Shown here: positions 45,351-54,213 of the stretch, piece by piece
Layout: every line of letters starts with the position of its first letter
Numbering within the stretch: position 1 is the stretch's first letter
Source: Winogradskyella psychrotolerans RS-3
Lineage (GTDB): Bacteria > Bacteroidota > Bacteroidia > Flavobacteriales > Flavobacteriaceae
Assembly: GCF_000427335.1 (NCBI RefSeq)
Contig: NZ_ATMR01000102.1
Span: forward strand, 1 to 64,000
DNA: 64,000 nucleotides
Direction: 5' to 3'
Position numbers and translations under genes: made by a program
Notes under the pieces: model-generated
What the model was told of the DNA's origin: nothing
Database searches by the model: none
The model's input: only the letters and a program-made list of their open reading frames with translations

Positions 45351-45914
45351 ATGAAAGTTATTCAACTTCATAAAAACGAAACTAAACTTATAGAGCGCGC
45401 TGCGAAACAAAATCGTGAAGCACAGCATGTATTGTACGAGTTACATGCGCCAAAAATGTTGAGTGTTTGTAGGTACTATATAAAAGATGTGTATCAATCA
45501 GAAGAGGTAATGTTGAATGGTTTTTTTAAAGTGTTTAAATACTTAAAAACGTATAAACATGAAGGTAGTTTTGAAGGTTGGATAAGACGAATTATGGTTC
45601 GCGAAGCTATTTCATATTTAAGACAAAAGAAGACTATAGAATTTGCAGTTGAAGATGATTATTTGGATCAAGGCTCAGAAAACAACATTAATACAAATAT
45701 CGAAGTTGCAGAAATACAACAACTCATAGATAGTTTACCAGAAGGATACCGAATGGTTTTTGTAATGTATGCGATTGAAGGGTATAAGCATAATGAAATT
45801 GCTGAGTTATTGAAAATATCAGAAGGCACTTCAAAATCACAATTGTTTAAAGCACGACAGATGCTTCAAAATAAATTAAAAGAATTAAATAACAACAGTT
45901 ATGGCACCAATTAA
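45351..45914 (+). CDS. ECF-type RNA polymerase sigma factor
   Basis: The protein has 187 residues. Region 2 is LHAPKMLSVCRYYIKDVYQSEEV and EGWIRRIMVREAISYLR; region 4 is LPEGYRMVFVMYAIEGYKHNEIAELLKISEGTSKSQLFKARQML, which I cite as YKHNEIAELLKISEGTSKSQ. It overlaps the next gene by 14 bp; that gene encodes a single-pass membrane protein and is the probable anti-sigma partner. It likely directs transcription of an envelope regulon, including perhaps the third gene. Confidence 0.92.
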   Translation: MKVIQLHKNETKLIERAAKQNREAQHVLYELHAPKMLSVCRYYIKDVYQSEEVMLNGFFKVFKYLKTYKHEGSFEGWIRRIMVREAISYLRQKKTIEFAVEDDYLDQGSENNINTNIEVAEIQQLIDSLPEGYRMVFVMYAIEGYKHNEIAELLKISEGTSKSQLFKARQMLQNKLKELNNNSYGTN

Positions 45915-46686
45915 GTTTGAAGAAAATATAAAGGATAAGCTGGAGAAGCGAACCTTGTCGCCATCATCAGAAGGTTGGTCTAAGCTATCTGAGCGTTTAG
46001 ATGCAGAAGATAACAAATCTAAAAAACCAATGTTTTGGTGGTTAAGTATAGCCGCAGGTTTATTGATTATGATTGCGATATCAATACCGTTTTTTAGTAC
46101 ACCAGAATCGGAAATGGTGTTGCCTCAAATCGTTGAAGAGGAGGTGATAGAGCAACAATTAAATAATGAAATCTTAAAACCAAATCAAAAAGAATCCATT
46201 AATGTTGTGGTTAAGGATAAAAACGTAGAAGATAAAAAAGAGGATTTAGCAGCAGATAACAAGTCAAATAAAATAGATTACAAAAAAACGGTAAACAAAA
46301 AGTCTGAGTCTCAAGATCAATTAGCAAACACGGGTGAGCTAAAGAGGAAACGTATTCTTCTAAATGAGGAAGAGCGACTTAATAACGAAGCACAACGTCT
46401 TTTAAAAGAAGCAAAGTTAAAAATTGCAGTAGCAGAGGCTATCGTTACTTTAAAGTCTGAGAAAACATCAGTTACAGATCGAGAAATAGATTCTTTATTA
46501 AAAATGGCGAGTAAAGAATTGTTTAAGCAAAACATCCAGAATGAATCATCAAGAACAGTAGATGCAAATAATTTATTAATGAGCGTTGAAGATGAAATGG
46601 GACAATCCTTTAGAAGTAAAGTATTTGAGGCCTTAAAGGAGAGTTACGGAACGGTTAAAACTGCGGTTGCAAATCGTAATAACTAA
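45901..46686 (+). CDS. Single-pass membrane protein, probable anti-sigma partner
   Basis: The protein has 261 residues. Residues about 1-42 are cytoplasmic (KFEENIKDKLEKRTLSPSSEGWSKL), residues about 46-66 a membrane helix (WWLSIAAGLLIMIAISIPFF), and the rest is a Lys/Glu-rich low-complexity periplasmic part. There is no zinc-binding HxxxCxxC motif. The overlap with the ECF sigma gene and the topology suggest an anti-sigma factor; the sequence alone does not prove it. Confidence 0.65.
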   Translation: MAPIKFEENIKDKLEKRTLSPSSEGWSKLSERLDAEDNKSKKPMFWWLSIAAGLLIMIAISIPFFSTPESEMVLPQIVEEEVIEQQLNNEILKPNQKESINVVVKDKNVEDKKEDLAADNKSNKIDYKKTVNKKSESQDQLANTGELKRKRILLNEEERLNNEAQRLLKEAKLKIAVAEAIVTLKSEKTSVTDREIDSLLKMASKELFKQNIQNESSRTVDANNLLMSVEDEMGQSFRSKVFEALKESYGTVKTAVANRNN

Positions 46687-46802
46687 GTCCCTTTAAAAAA
46701 AGGGATCTCATTAAGAGACCCTAGAACAAGAATCAAATTAGTTTGGTTGGTAGCGTAGCCGAAGTAAACATCAATAATCAATAAATCAAAAAACGAACAG
46801 TT
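46687..46802. repeat. Intergenic repeat-like hairpins
   Basis: Directly after the stop codon, CCCTTTAAAAAAAGGG and GGATCTCATTAAGAGACC can fold into two small hairpins. The beginning (AGTCCCTTTAAAAAAAGG) is close to the sequence at 57974 (AGTCCCTTTGAAAAAAGG), which also follows a stop codon. A later GCGTAGCCGAAG resembles the REP-B core. Partial transcription termination is plausible. Confidence 0.4.
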
Positions 46803-47900
46803 ATGAACAGCATTACAAGATTGGTAGCATGCTTAGTGATAGCACTAGCATTTACAACAGTACAAGCACAAGAAACAAAGGTTGATAGCACTAAAACGTC
46901 AGCGAATCACTTAAAAATTGAATCACTTAAAGATCTCAAAATTAACATCGAAAATGAAGAAAGAGATTTTTTAAAATCAGAAATAGCAGCGATTAATCAA
47001 CGCTTAGATGACGGTAAAATAACAGCAGCAGAAGCAGAAAACTTAAAGAAGGAAGCTGCAAAAAACAGAGCTCTAAATATTGAAAATCGTTTAGCTATTA
47101 TAGATAATAAAATCGAATTATTAAAAAGAAACGATGATACTTATAGTGTTGAAGATGGTGAAGAATATGGTTATGTCCTTAGGATAGGATCTGGAGAAGA
47201 AGACAAGGAAAGCTTTGTTTATTTTGGAGAAAAATCTAATGATAAGCCTAGAAAATATGATAGACGTACAACTACAAATGTTGTCTTTGCTTTAGGATTT
47301 AATAATGCTTTAATCGAAGGACAGAGTCTTAGTGATTCACCATATAAAATAGCTAACTCTGATTTCTATGAATTAGGCTATGCTTGGAAAACTAGAATTT
47401 TTGAAGACTCTAATTTCTGGAGATTAAAATATGGCTTCTCTTTTCAGTGGAATAAATTTGAAATGAAGGATAATAATTATTTAGTGAATACTGATGGCGA
47501 AATTTCGCTTCAAGAATTTCCTTCAGATTTAAATAAGTCAAAGTTTAGAACAACTAATTTAGTATTTCCAATGCACATAGAATTTGGACCTTCTAAAAAA
47601 ATTGAGAAAGACAATTACTTTAGATATTCAACGCACAAAAAATTAAAAGTAGGTTTAGGTGGTTATGCAGGTTTAAATATTGGTAGCATGCAAAAACTAA
47701 AGTACAAGGACGATGGTGATAGAATAAAAAATAAGCAACGTGGTGGTTATGAGGTTAACGAATTTGTGTATGGCTTAAGTGGTTATGTGGCTTTGGGAGA
47801 AATTGCTTTATATGTAAAATACGATCTTAACCCAATATTTAAAAATCAAGTGGTAGATCAAAATAATATTTCAGTAGGTATACGTTTTGATATGGATTAA
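46803..47900 (+). CDS. Predicted outer-membrane beta-barrel protein with N-terminal coiled coil
   Basis: The protein has 365 residues. A signal peptide (LVIALAFTTVQAQ) is followed by a charged coiled coil (residues about 35-105: LKSEIAAINQRLDDGKITAAEAENLK cited as LKSEIAAINQRL, and RLAIIDNKIELLKR) and a beta-barrel (residues about 150-365, ending ISVGIRFDMD). Its position after the sigma and anti-sigma genes, separated by 116 bp, suggests that it belongs to the same envelope-response unit. The family is unknown to me. Confidence 0.65.
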   Translation: MNSITRLVACLVIALAFTTVQAQETKVDSTKTSANHLKIESLKDLKINIENEERDFLKSEIAAINQRLDDGKITAAEAENLKKEAAKNRALNIENRLAIIDNKIELLKRNDDTYSVEDGEEYGYVLRIGSGEEDKESFVYFGEKSNDKPRKYDRRTTTNVVFALGFNNALIEGQSLSDSPYKIANSDFYELGYAWKTRIFEDSNFWRLKYGFSFQWNKFEMKDNNYLVNTDGEISLQEFPSDLNKSKFRTTNLVFPMHIEFGPSKKIEKDNYFRYSTHKKLKVGLGGYAGLNIGSMQKLKYKDDGDRIKNKQRGGYEVNEFVYGLSGYVALGEIALYVKYDLNPIFKNQVVDQNNISVGIRFDMD

Positions 47901-47921
47901 ATCAATCAATTTTTGGGTGTT

Positions 47922-47957
47922 AAAAAGTCTTAATCGTATTTTAGATTAAGGCTTTTT
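47922..47957 (+). terminator. Terminator after the beta-barrel gene
   Basis: AAAAAGTCTTAATC and GATTAAGGCTTTTT form a 14-bp stem with one G-U pair around an 8-base loop. Confidence 0.85.
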
Positions 47958-48142
47958 GTTTGTGTCGATTTCCTAAAGGTTATTGACAATGTTAAATCCA
48001 ATTTATAATAATAATGTCGAAATGAGATGTTTTAATTTGAGCATCTTTAGTAGTTGTGAAGAATCAATCTGTCATTAAGTAGTCTTATAGCAAAAATCAA
48101 ATTAGTTTTTATGAATAGCTTTTAATACAAATTGTTTTATCT

Positions 48143-48150
48143 TAAATTTG
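48143..48150 (+). promoter_or_regulatory. -7 box of dnaG promoter
   Basis: TAAATTTG is an exact TAnnTTTG box, 22 bp before the TTG start of dnaG. Confidence 0.55.
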
Positions 48151-48172
48151 CAAACTTGCTAAAACACTAAAA

Positions 48173-50164
48173 TTGATCTCACAAAACTCCATTGCACAAG
48201 TATTTGAAACCGCTCGCGTAGAAGAGGTAATTGGCGATTTTGTACAGTTAAAAAAAGCGGGTACAAACTATAAAGGCTTAAGTCCTTTTAGTGAAGAACG
48301 TTCTCCAAGTTTTGTGGTGTCGCCAGTTAAACAAATTTGGAAAGATTTTTCGAGTGGAAAAGGTGGTAATGCCGTGACATTTTTAATGGAGCACGAGCAT
48401 TTTACGTATCCTGAGGCTATAAAATATTTAGCAAAAAAGTACAATATTGAAATAGAAGAAACTGAACGCACCGACGAAGAAAGAGCACAAGCAGATAACC
48501 GCGAGAGTTTGTATTTGGTGAGTGAGTATGCTAGTAGTTATTTTCAGAATGTACTGCATAAAACAAATCCAGGAAAAGCCATTGGTTTAAGCTATTTTAA
48601 AGAGCGTGGCTTCACAGAAGAAACCATTAAGAAATTCGACCTTGGTTATTCTTTAGACGAGTGGCAAGGGTTTACAGATGATGCCTTAGGTAAAGGCTAT
48701 AAACTTAATTTTTTAGAGCAAACCGGTTTAACTATTGTTAAAGGAGAAAAACGTTTCGACAGATTCAAAGGCAGAGTGATGTTTCCTATTCATAGCATGA
48801 GTGGGCGTGTTCTTGGTTTTGGTGGACGTATTTTAACCAATGATAAAAAAGCTGCCAAATATCTAAATTCACCAGAGAGTGAAATCTATCATAAAAGTAA
48901 GATCTTGTATGGTCTATATCATGCTAAACAAACGATAGCAAAAGAAGATAATTGTTACTTAGTAGAAGGTTATACAGATGTCATTCAGTTTCATCAAACA
49001 GGTATTACCAATGTGGTGTCTTCTTCTGGTACAGCCTTATCGCCAGATCAAATTCGCTTAATTAACCGTTTAACAAATAACATTACCGTTCTGTTTGATG
49101 GTGATGCCGCAGGAATTAGAGCATCTATTCGTGGTATCGATTTAATACTAGAGCAAGGAGTAAATGTTAAAATTTGTACGTTTCCTGATGGTGAAGATCC
49201 TGATAGTTTTTCTAAATCAAACACCTTAGAAGAGCTTACGGCTTATCTTGAAGGGAATGCCAAAGATTTTATTCAGTTTAAAGCCTCGCTTTTAGTTAAG
49301 GAGGCTAATAATGATCCGATTAAAAAAGCGGAGACCATTCGCGAAATCGTGAACAGTATTGCTAAGATTCCCGATCAGATAAAACGTGAAATTTACATTC
49401 AAGAATGTGCGCGTATTATGGATATTAGCGAGAATGTACTATTTACAACTTTAGCACAAATTAATAATAAACAGGCTCAGGATAATAATAAACCCAAGTC
49501 GTATACTTCATCTAGTTCTTCTGATCCAAATGAACCTCCATTTGAAGTTTTTAGGAATGAAGAGCCTAGTCGTAAGCCAAAAGTTGATATTCAATATGAA
49601 TTAGAGAAAAAAATTATTGAAATTTTGATGCTTTATGGTGATAGAACAGAGCAGTTTGAGGACTTAATTCTACAAGAGGACGAGACCTCAGGGGAGTTGC
49701 TTTTAGAGCCAACAAAACATGAAGCGCGTGTATTTGAGAAAGTATATTTAGATCTTCAAGAAGATGAAATGCAATTTTCTAATCCACAATTTAAAGCACT
49801 TTATTATTCTATTATTGATAAATTGAATCAAGAGGAAGGGTTTTTAACCAAAAATTTCATCAATCAATTAGATCAAGATGCAGCAAGTACAGTTACAAGT
49901 ATTTTAATGGAGGATGAGCGCTATAATCTACACGATTGGGAGCGTAATCTAATTATACCTAAAGAAAAGAAAGATTCTGTGTCACAGCTAGTGAGTCAAA
50001 CTATTCTAAGTTTACGTTGTCATTTAATTGATCAAAAAGTAGCCGAATATAAAAATGAAACCTTAAAAGAAAATGTCGATCTACGTGTTATAATGGAAGA
50101 TGTAAAAGATTATGTTGGTCTTAAAATGTTGTTGTCTCGTAAGTTAGGCAAAGTTTTGGGCTAG
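48173..50164 (+). CDS. dnaG: DNA primase lacking the zinc-binding residues
   Basis: The protein has 663 residues and begins at TTG 48173 (MISQNSIAQVFETARVEEVIG). The N-terminal zinc-ribbon fold is recognisable but all four metal ligands are changed: the CPFH pattern is SPFS (residues 37 and 40) and the second pair is Asp58 and Ser61. The TOPRIM core is intact (LVEGYTDVIQFHQTG and LFDGDAAGIRAS), and a C-terminal helicase-interaction domain follows. It makes RNA primers for replication. Zinc loss appears normal for flavobacterial primases but is unusual among bacteria. Confidence 0.94.
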   Translation: MISQNSIAQVFETARVEEVIGDFVQLKKAGTNYKGLSPFSEERSPSFVVSPVKQIWKDFSSGKGGNAVTFLMEHEHFTYPEAIKYLAKKYNIEIEETERTDEERAQADNRESLYLVSEYASSYFQNVLHKTNPGKAIGLSYFKERGFTEETIKKFDLGYSLDEWQGFTDDALGKGYKLNFLEQTGLTIVKGEKRFDRFKGRVMFPIHSMSGRVLGFGGRILTNDKKAAKYLNSPESEIYHKSKILYGLYHAKQTIAKEDNCYLVEGYTDVIQFHQTGITNVVSSSGTALSPDQIRLINRLTNNITVLFDGDAAGIRASIRGIDLILEQGVNVKICTFPDGEDPDSFSKSNTLEELTAYLEGNAKDFIQFKASLLVKEANNDPIKKAETIREIVNSIAKIPDQIKREIYIQECARIMDISENVLFTTLAQINNKQAQDNNKPKSYTSSSSSDPNEPPFEVFRNEEPSRKPKVDIQYELEKKIIEILMLYGDRTEQFEDLILQEDETSGELLLEPTKHEARVFEKVYLDLQEDEMQFSNPQFKALYYSIIDKLNQEEGFLTKNFINQLDQDAASTVTSILMEDERYNLHDWERNLIIPKEKKDSVSQLVSQTILSLRCHLIDQKVAEYKNETLKENVDLRVIMEDVKDYVGLKMLLSRKLGKVLG

Positions 50165-50177
50165 TAATAAAATCTTA

Positions 50178-50807
50178 TTAGGTTAAATTGTGATGCTTCG
50201 CTTGGTGAATTAAATCAACAATATTTGTGACATTTAACTTCTTAAACAATCGGGCTTTATACGTGCTAACTGTTTTTTCGTTAATATCTAATTCTTGCGC
50301 TATTTCTTTATTTTTACGACCAATAGAGAGTAGTTTTAAAACTTCAACCTCTCTAGTAGATAGCTTTTTAAACATGCGACTTCTGCTTTTGCGTGTGTCT
50401 TCATAACGGAAATGCTTATCCATTTTTTCGCTTAGAGACGTTTCGCCAGCGCTAATTTTTCTAATGGCAGTTTCTATTTCGTCAACGCTAGCTCCTTTGT
50501 TTAAATATCCAGAAGCACCTGCTTTAATTGTGCTTATGGCATATATTTCTTCAGGTTGATGACTAAACATTAAAACCTGAACAGATTTGTTTTCCTTTTT
50601 TATGGCTCTCAGTGCAGTAATTCCGTTAAGTTCTGGTAAGTCGATTTCAGATATAATAACGTCAACTTTATTGCGTCTTACAAATTCAAATATCTCAATT
50701 CCACTTCCTAAACTACCAATGACTTTAAAATCTGCTTTACTGTTTAAAAATAGTTCTAATCCTGTCCTTACAATAGGATGACTATCTACAATCAGAATAT
50801 GTATCAT
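50178..50807 (-). CDS. NarL/LuxR-type response regulator with Glu in place of the phospho-acceptor Asp
   Basis: The protein has 209 residues. Residues about 1-120 are the receiver (MIHILIVDSHPIVRTG) and residues about 145-205 the LuxR-type helix-turn-helix (LSTREVEVLKLLSIGRKNKEI, KTVSTYKARLFKKL). The acceptor position in VDVIISEIDLPELNG is Glu54, and one of the acidic-pocket Asp residues is Ser9. The Lys of GYLNKGAS is kept. Phosphorylation is therefore unlikely, and the Glu may mimic the active form. No histidine kinase is adjacent. Confidence 0.9.
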   Translation of the reverse strand: MIHILIVDSHPIVRTGLELFLNSKADFKVIGSLGSGIEIFEFVRRNKVDVIISEIDLPELNGITALRAIKKENKSVQVLMFSHQPEEIYAISTIKAGASGYLNKGASVDEIETAIRKISAGETSLSEKMDKHFRYEDTRKSRSRMFKKLSTREVEVLKLLSIGRKNKEIAQELDINEKTVSTYKARLFKKLNVTNIVDLIHQAKHHNLT

Positions 50808-50946
50808 GATAATTGTATTTTGGTTTTTGGTTAGGGTTAATATTTACTTTGTATAATGTTAATTTCAAAAACTGTGTGGATGCTTATTGAGTAAAAATAG
50901 TTAAAAATTAAATAATTTAGCTAATTTGTTTGGTAAAATGCAATAA

Positions 50947-51735
50947 TTATTTTAAATTTTTAGGAATTTCACAAACTGGTATTGGGTTCATTTTGTGTTT
51001 GTTGGAAGAGTTGTAACGCATATAAATAGTAATGACCTCGCGTTTTCTGCCTTCAAAATCGCTAGCAGTCTTACCTTCTTCTGTAACTTGCATTGCCCAT
51101 TCCAACTCTGGGTAAGACGCTCCAATTTGATCTTCATCGCTACGAGCATCTCCAAAGAGACCATCGCTAGGAGCAGCTTTTATAATTGATTGTGGTACGT
51201 TTAAATAATTTCCAATAGCATACACTTCTGATTTCATTAAATCGGCAATCGGACTTAAATCAACTCCGCCATCACCATATTTTGTGTAAAAACCTACACC
51301 AAAATCTTCAACCTTATTACCTGTACCTGCTACTAAGAGTCCTAAAAGTCCTGCGTGGTAGTATAACGTTGTCATTCTCAAACGAGCTCTAGTGTTGGCT
51401 AATGCCATATCAACAGTAGCTTGATTGCTGTTTAAACTTACTTCTGTTTTAAATTCTTCAAAAACAGGAGTCAAGTTTACAACGGTATCTTTTACATTAG
51501 GAAACTGACTTTTTAAAAACGAAATATGTTCTTGGGCTCTTGTGACATGACTTGGAGCTTGGTGAATTGGCATTTCTATGCATAAAACATCAAAACCAGT
51601 TTTGGCACAAAGTGTAGAAGTCACTGCGGAATCAATTCCTCCAGATATTCCAATAACAAAACCGTTTACTTTGGCGTTTGTGGCATAGTCTTTTAGCCAA
51701 TTTACAATGTGATTTACTACGTTTTCGGTTTGCAT
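50947..51735 (-). CDS. nadE: NAD+ synthetase (ammonia-dependent)
   Basis: The protein has 262 residues, so it lacks a glutaminase domain. The ATP pyrophosphatase P-loop is VIGISGGIDSAVTSTL; GTGNKVEDFGVGFYTKYGDGG and LIKAAPSDGLF-like PSDGLFGDARSDEDQIG follow. It converts deamido-NAD to NAD with ammonia. It is divergent from gldB. Confidence 0.95.
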   Translation of the reverse strand: MQTENVVNHIVNWLKDYATNAKVNGFVIGISGGIDSAVTSTLCAKTGFDVLCIEMPIHQAPSHVTRAQEHISFLKSQFPNVKDTVVNLTPVFEEFKTEVSLNSNQATVDMALANTRARLRMTTLYYHAGLLGLLVAGTGNKVEDFGVGFYTKYGDGGVDLSPIADLMKSEVYAIGNYLNVPQSIIKAAPSDGLFGDARSDEDQIGASYPELEWAMQVTEEGKTASDFEGRKREVITIYMRYNSSNKHKMNPIPVCEIPKNLK

Positions 51736-51763
51736 AATTTTTAATTTTTAAAACAAAGAAGTG

Positions 51764-51771
51764 TACCTTTG
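51764..51771 (+). promoter_or_regulatory. -7 box of gldBC promoter
   Basis: TACCTTTG is an exact TAnnTTTG box, 48 bp upstream of the gldB ATG at 51820. The alternative TTG start at 51769 overlaps this box and was rejected. Confidence 0.6.
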
Positions 51772-51819
51772 CACAACAAAAATAACGCAATCGAGTTAGG
51801 ATTAAAAATATTTTACCAG

Positions 51820-52788
51820 ATGCAGATAAGAATTTACTTTATTTTATTAACAGTTTTTACAATGCTTTCTTGTGATAAGGAATCTAAAGTTGAACAAGAA
51901 ATCGCTAAAATTGAAGTCAATTTTAATGTAGAACGTTTTGATAAAGCATTTTATGAAGCAACTCCCAAAGATTTATCGCAGTTAAAAGCGGCTTATCCAT
52001 TTATGTTTTCTAAACATACGCCAGATTCTATTTGGGTGAATAGAATTAATGACACTTTACAGAATGAAATTTTGCAAGAAGTCGATTATGCTTTTAAAGA
52101 TTTTAAGGAGCCAAAAGAAGAGTTGGTTGCCATGTTTCAACATATTAAATATTATGATAAAGTATTTTCTGTGCCAAGAGTTATAACCTTAACTAATGAT
52201 GTACAGTATAGAGATAATGTTATTGTTACCGATAGCATTGCTTTGATAGCCTTAGATAATTATTTAGGGGAAACTCATCGGTTTTATGTAGACGGTAATA
52301 TACCAGCGTATTTGGCTAAAAACTTTACACCGGAGCGGATTGTGGTGGATTTAGCTGATGGTTATGCGAAAAAATATGTTTTTCAAGCCAACAGAAAAAC
52401 CTTGTTAGATGAAATGATTTACTTCGGAAAATTACTCTATTTTAAAGACGTTATAATTCCGTTTAAAACAGATGCTGAAAAAATTGGTTATTCTGAACTG
52501 CAACTAAAATGGGCAGAAGCCAATGAAAGTCAGATCTGGAGTTATTTTATTGAAAAAGAATTATTATACAGTACAGACCCTAAATTGCCAAACCGCTTTA
52601 TTGCAGATGCTCCGTTTACAAAGTTTTATCTTCAATTAGATAATGAGTCGCCAGGGCGTTTAGGTCAATATTTAGGCTGGCAAATTGTAAAAGCTTATGC
52701 AGAAACTACAGGTGAGGATATGATGAAAATTATGCAAACTGAACCTGAAGAAATATTTAGAAAATCAAAATTTAAACCAAAAAAGTAA
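51820..52788 (+). CDS. gldB: Gliding-motility lipoprotein GldB
   Basis: From ATG 51820 the protein has 322 residues with a lipoprotein signal (YFILLTVFTMLSC, lipobox Cys at about residue 16). The mature part shows IEVNFNVERFDKAFYEA, GETHRFYVDGNIPAYLAKNF in part, and ADAPFTKFYLQLDNESPGRLGQYLGWQIV at the end, cited as PGRLGQYLGWQIV. These match GldB, needed for gliding and type IX secretion in Flavobacterium. Its stop overlaps the gldC start. Confidence 0.9.
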   Translation: MQIRIYFILLTVFTMLSCDKESKVEQEIAKIEVNFNVERFDKAFYEATPKDLSQLKAAYPFMFSKHTPDSIWVNRINDTLQNEILQEVDYAFKDFKEPKEELVAMFQHIKYYDKVFSVPRVITLTNDVQYRDNVIVTDSIALIALDNYLGETHRFYVDGNIPAYLAKNFTPERIVVDLADGYAKKYVFQANRKTLLDEMIYFGKLLYFKDVIIPFKTDAEKIGYSELQLKWAEANESQIWSYFIEKELLYSTDPKLPNRFIADAPFTKFYLQLDNESPGRLGQYLGWQIVKAYAETTGEDMMKIMQTEPEEIFRKSKFKPKK

Positions 52789-53123
52789 TGTCTAAAGTTA
52801 TAAAATCTAAAATAGTATTAAACGTTGAACTCGATGAGAATAGAGTGCCAGAAAAACTAAACTGGTCAGCTCAAGATGGTGGAGTAGATAACGAAGAGGC
52901 TAAAGCGATCATGTTATCCGTATGGGATAGTAATGCGCAAGAAACTTTAAAAATAGACTTGTGGACTAAAGATATGCCAGTAGATGAAATGAAACTTTTC
53001 TTTCATCAAACTTTGGTGACCATGAGCGATTCATTCTTAAGAGCGACACAAGACGAAAAAATGACTGGAGATATGAAAGATTTTTGTGATTATTTTGCTG
53101 AAAAGCTTGAGCTTAAAAAGTAG
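52788..53123 (+). CDS. gldC: Gliding-motility protein GldC
   Basis: The protein has 111 residues (VLNVELDENRVPEKLNWSAQDGGV cited as ENRVPEKLNWSAQDGG, then DLWTKDMPVDEMKLFFHQTLVTM cited as LWTKDMPVDEMKLFF). There is no signal peptide. It is cytoplasmic and supports, but is not strictly needed for, gliding. It overlaps gldB by one base (TAATG) and lies 6 bp from the convergent next gene. Confidence 0.9.
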   Translation: MSKVIKSKIVLNVELDENRVPEKLNWSAQDGGVDNEEAKAIMLSVWDSNAQETLKIDLWTKDMPVDEMKLFFHQTLVTMSDSFLRATQDEKMTGDMKDFCDYFAEKLELKK

Positions 53124-53129
53124 AATACC

Positions 53130-53987
53130 TTAGTTACGGTCTAGATTATGATCCGTTTTATAGTATGGAACGAAATTAAAGCTGTCCGATTCGATATTCA
53201 TATAGTTTGTCTTGTTTCTTCTTTTATGTTGCACAAAGCCAGTTGTATTGTGAATTTGCCAAACAGTAAGCTCGTTTAATCGTCCTGAAAAGGTTTTCAT
53301 ATCAATCTCATTTTTTTGAATCATACGATCAACAGTTTTCTGATCTACTATTTTTAATATCTTTTCAGAACTAGAACCGTTGTTTATCTTATGAATGACC
53401 CAATAGGTAGATTTTGCAGTGTTTTCTGCGTTTTCTCGTGGTCGTATTGATGTTTTAGATGTGAAGCCTTTACTTAGTGTAAGCGACTTTTCTTCTTTTA
53501 TAAAAGGTGTAGCTGTTTTTCCGGATAGACTTAAGTCGGTCCTCCCGGTATTATTCTCAGAACCAAAGGGTTCTTTTTTAACTGTAGAAACGACTTTTGA
53601 AGGCGATATGTCTTTACTGTAAGGACTTGTAGTGGTAGTTAGTAAAGGAGTTAATTTCTGTAAATTGAAACTTTCATTTCGCAACAGCGTAATAACAATA
53701 AGTTTGTCAATTAGGACTGCTTCAACGGCATAACGACCTACAGGTATGTCTGCAATTAGAAGTTTTGCATTTGTATCTTTTACTTTAATGATACGTTCAA
53801 AATCATCATTGAAAATCATGATTTCGTAAATAGTACGTTCAGATTTAAAGATGATGCTATCTTCAGTTTTATTAAGGTGGTGTTGTAGCTCTTTAGCTCT
53901 ATTGTTTACATTTTGAAGTAGTACGGATTTTTGCCCATAAACTAGGGATGACAAAAGTAACAATACGATGAAGTATAGTCGTCTCAT
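53130..53987 (-). CDS. Secreted protein of unknown function, tandem paralogue 1
   Basis: From ATG 53987 the protein has 285 residues; upstream in-frame ATG 54038 would precede the signal peptide (YFIVLLLLSSLVYGQ) with 17 odd residues. The N-terminal part (LLQNVNNRAKELQHHLNKT, IYEIMIFNDDFERIIKV) and the C-terminal part (IVDQKTVDRMIQKNEIDM, GRLNELTVWQIHN) are clearly related to the next gene on this strand. The middle is low-complexity Ser/Thr/Lys. No known domain is apparent. Confidence 0.7.
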   Translation of the reverse strand: MRRLYFIVLLLLSSLVYGQKSVLLQNVNNRAKELQHHLNKTEDSIIFKSERTIYEIMIFNDDFERIIKVKDTNAKLLIADIPVGRYAVEAVLIDKLIVITLLRNESFNLQKLTPLLTTTTSPYSKDISPSKVVSTVKKEPFGSENNTGRTDLSLSGKTATPFIKEEKSLTLSKGFTSKTSIRPRENAENTAKSTYWVIHKINNGSSSEKILKIVDQKTVDRMIQKNEIDMKTFSGRLNELTVWQIHNTTGFVQHKRRNKTNYMNIESDSFNFVPYYKTDHNLDRN

Positions 53988-54213
53988 AATAAGTAGGTTT
54001 TTTGTTTTGGGGAACAATTTTAATACCAAGCAAAACAATTAAATTACTTTAATATTACAGACAAAGTTATGTGCTTTTTAGAGCGCTGCATTAAAATTTA
54101 GATGCATGGTATATTTCTTTGATAATGTGTTATGTCCACCGATATAACACATATAATAACGTGGAAAGTGTTGTTTGTTTTATGCTAAAATCAAGCTAAT
54201 TATTATTTAAAAT

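Noticed and set aside
46740..46770. tRNA-like string GTTGGTAGCGTAGCCGAAG
   Set aside because: No cloverleaf arms can be formed; it resembles the REP-B core instead.
48173..48300. Truncated or misframed DnaG N-terminus as the reason for missing zinc ligands
   Set aside because: The zinc-ribbon region aligns over its full length without gaps; only the ligands are substituted.
50587..50781. Antisense frame opposite the response regulator
   Set aside because: It has no start signal or family features; it mirrors codon use of the real gene on the other strand.
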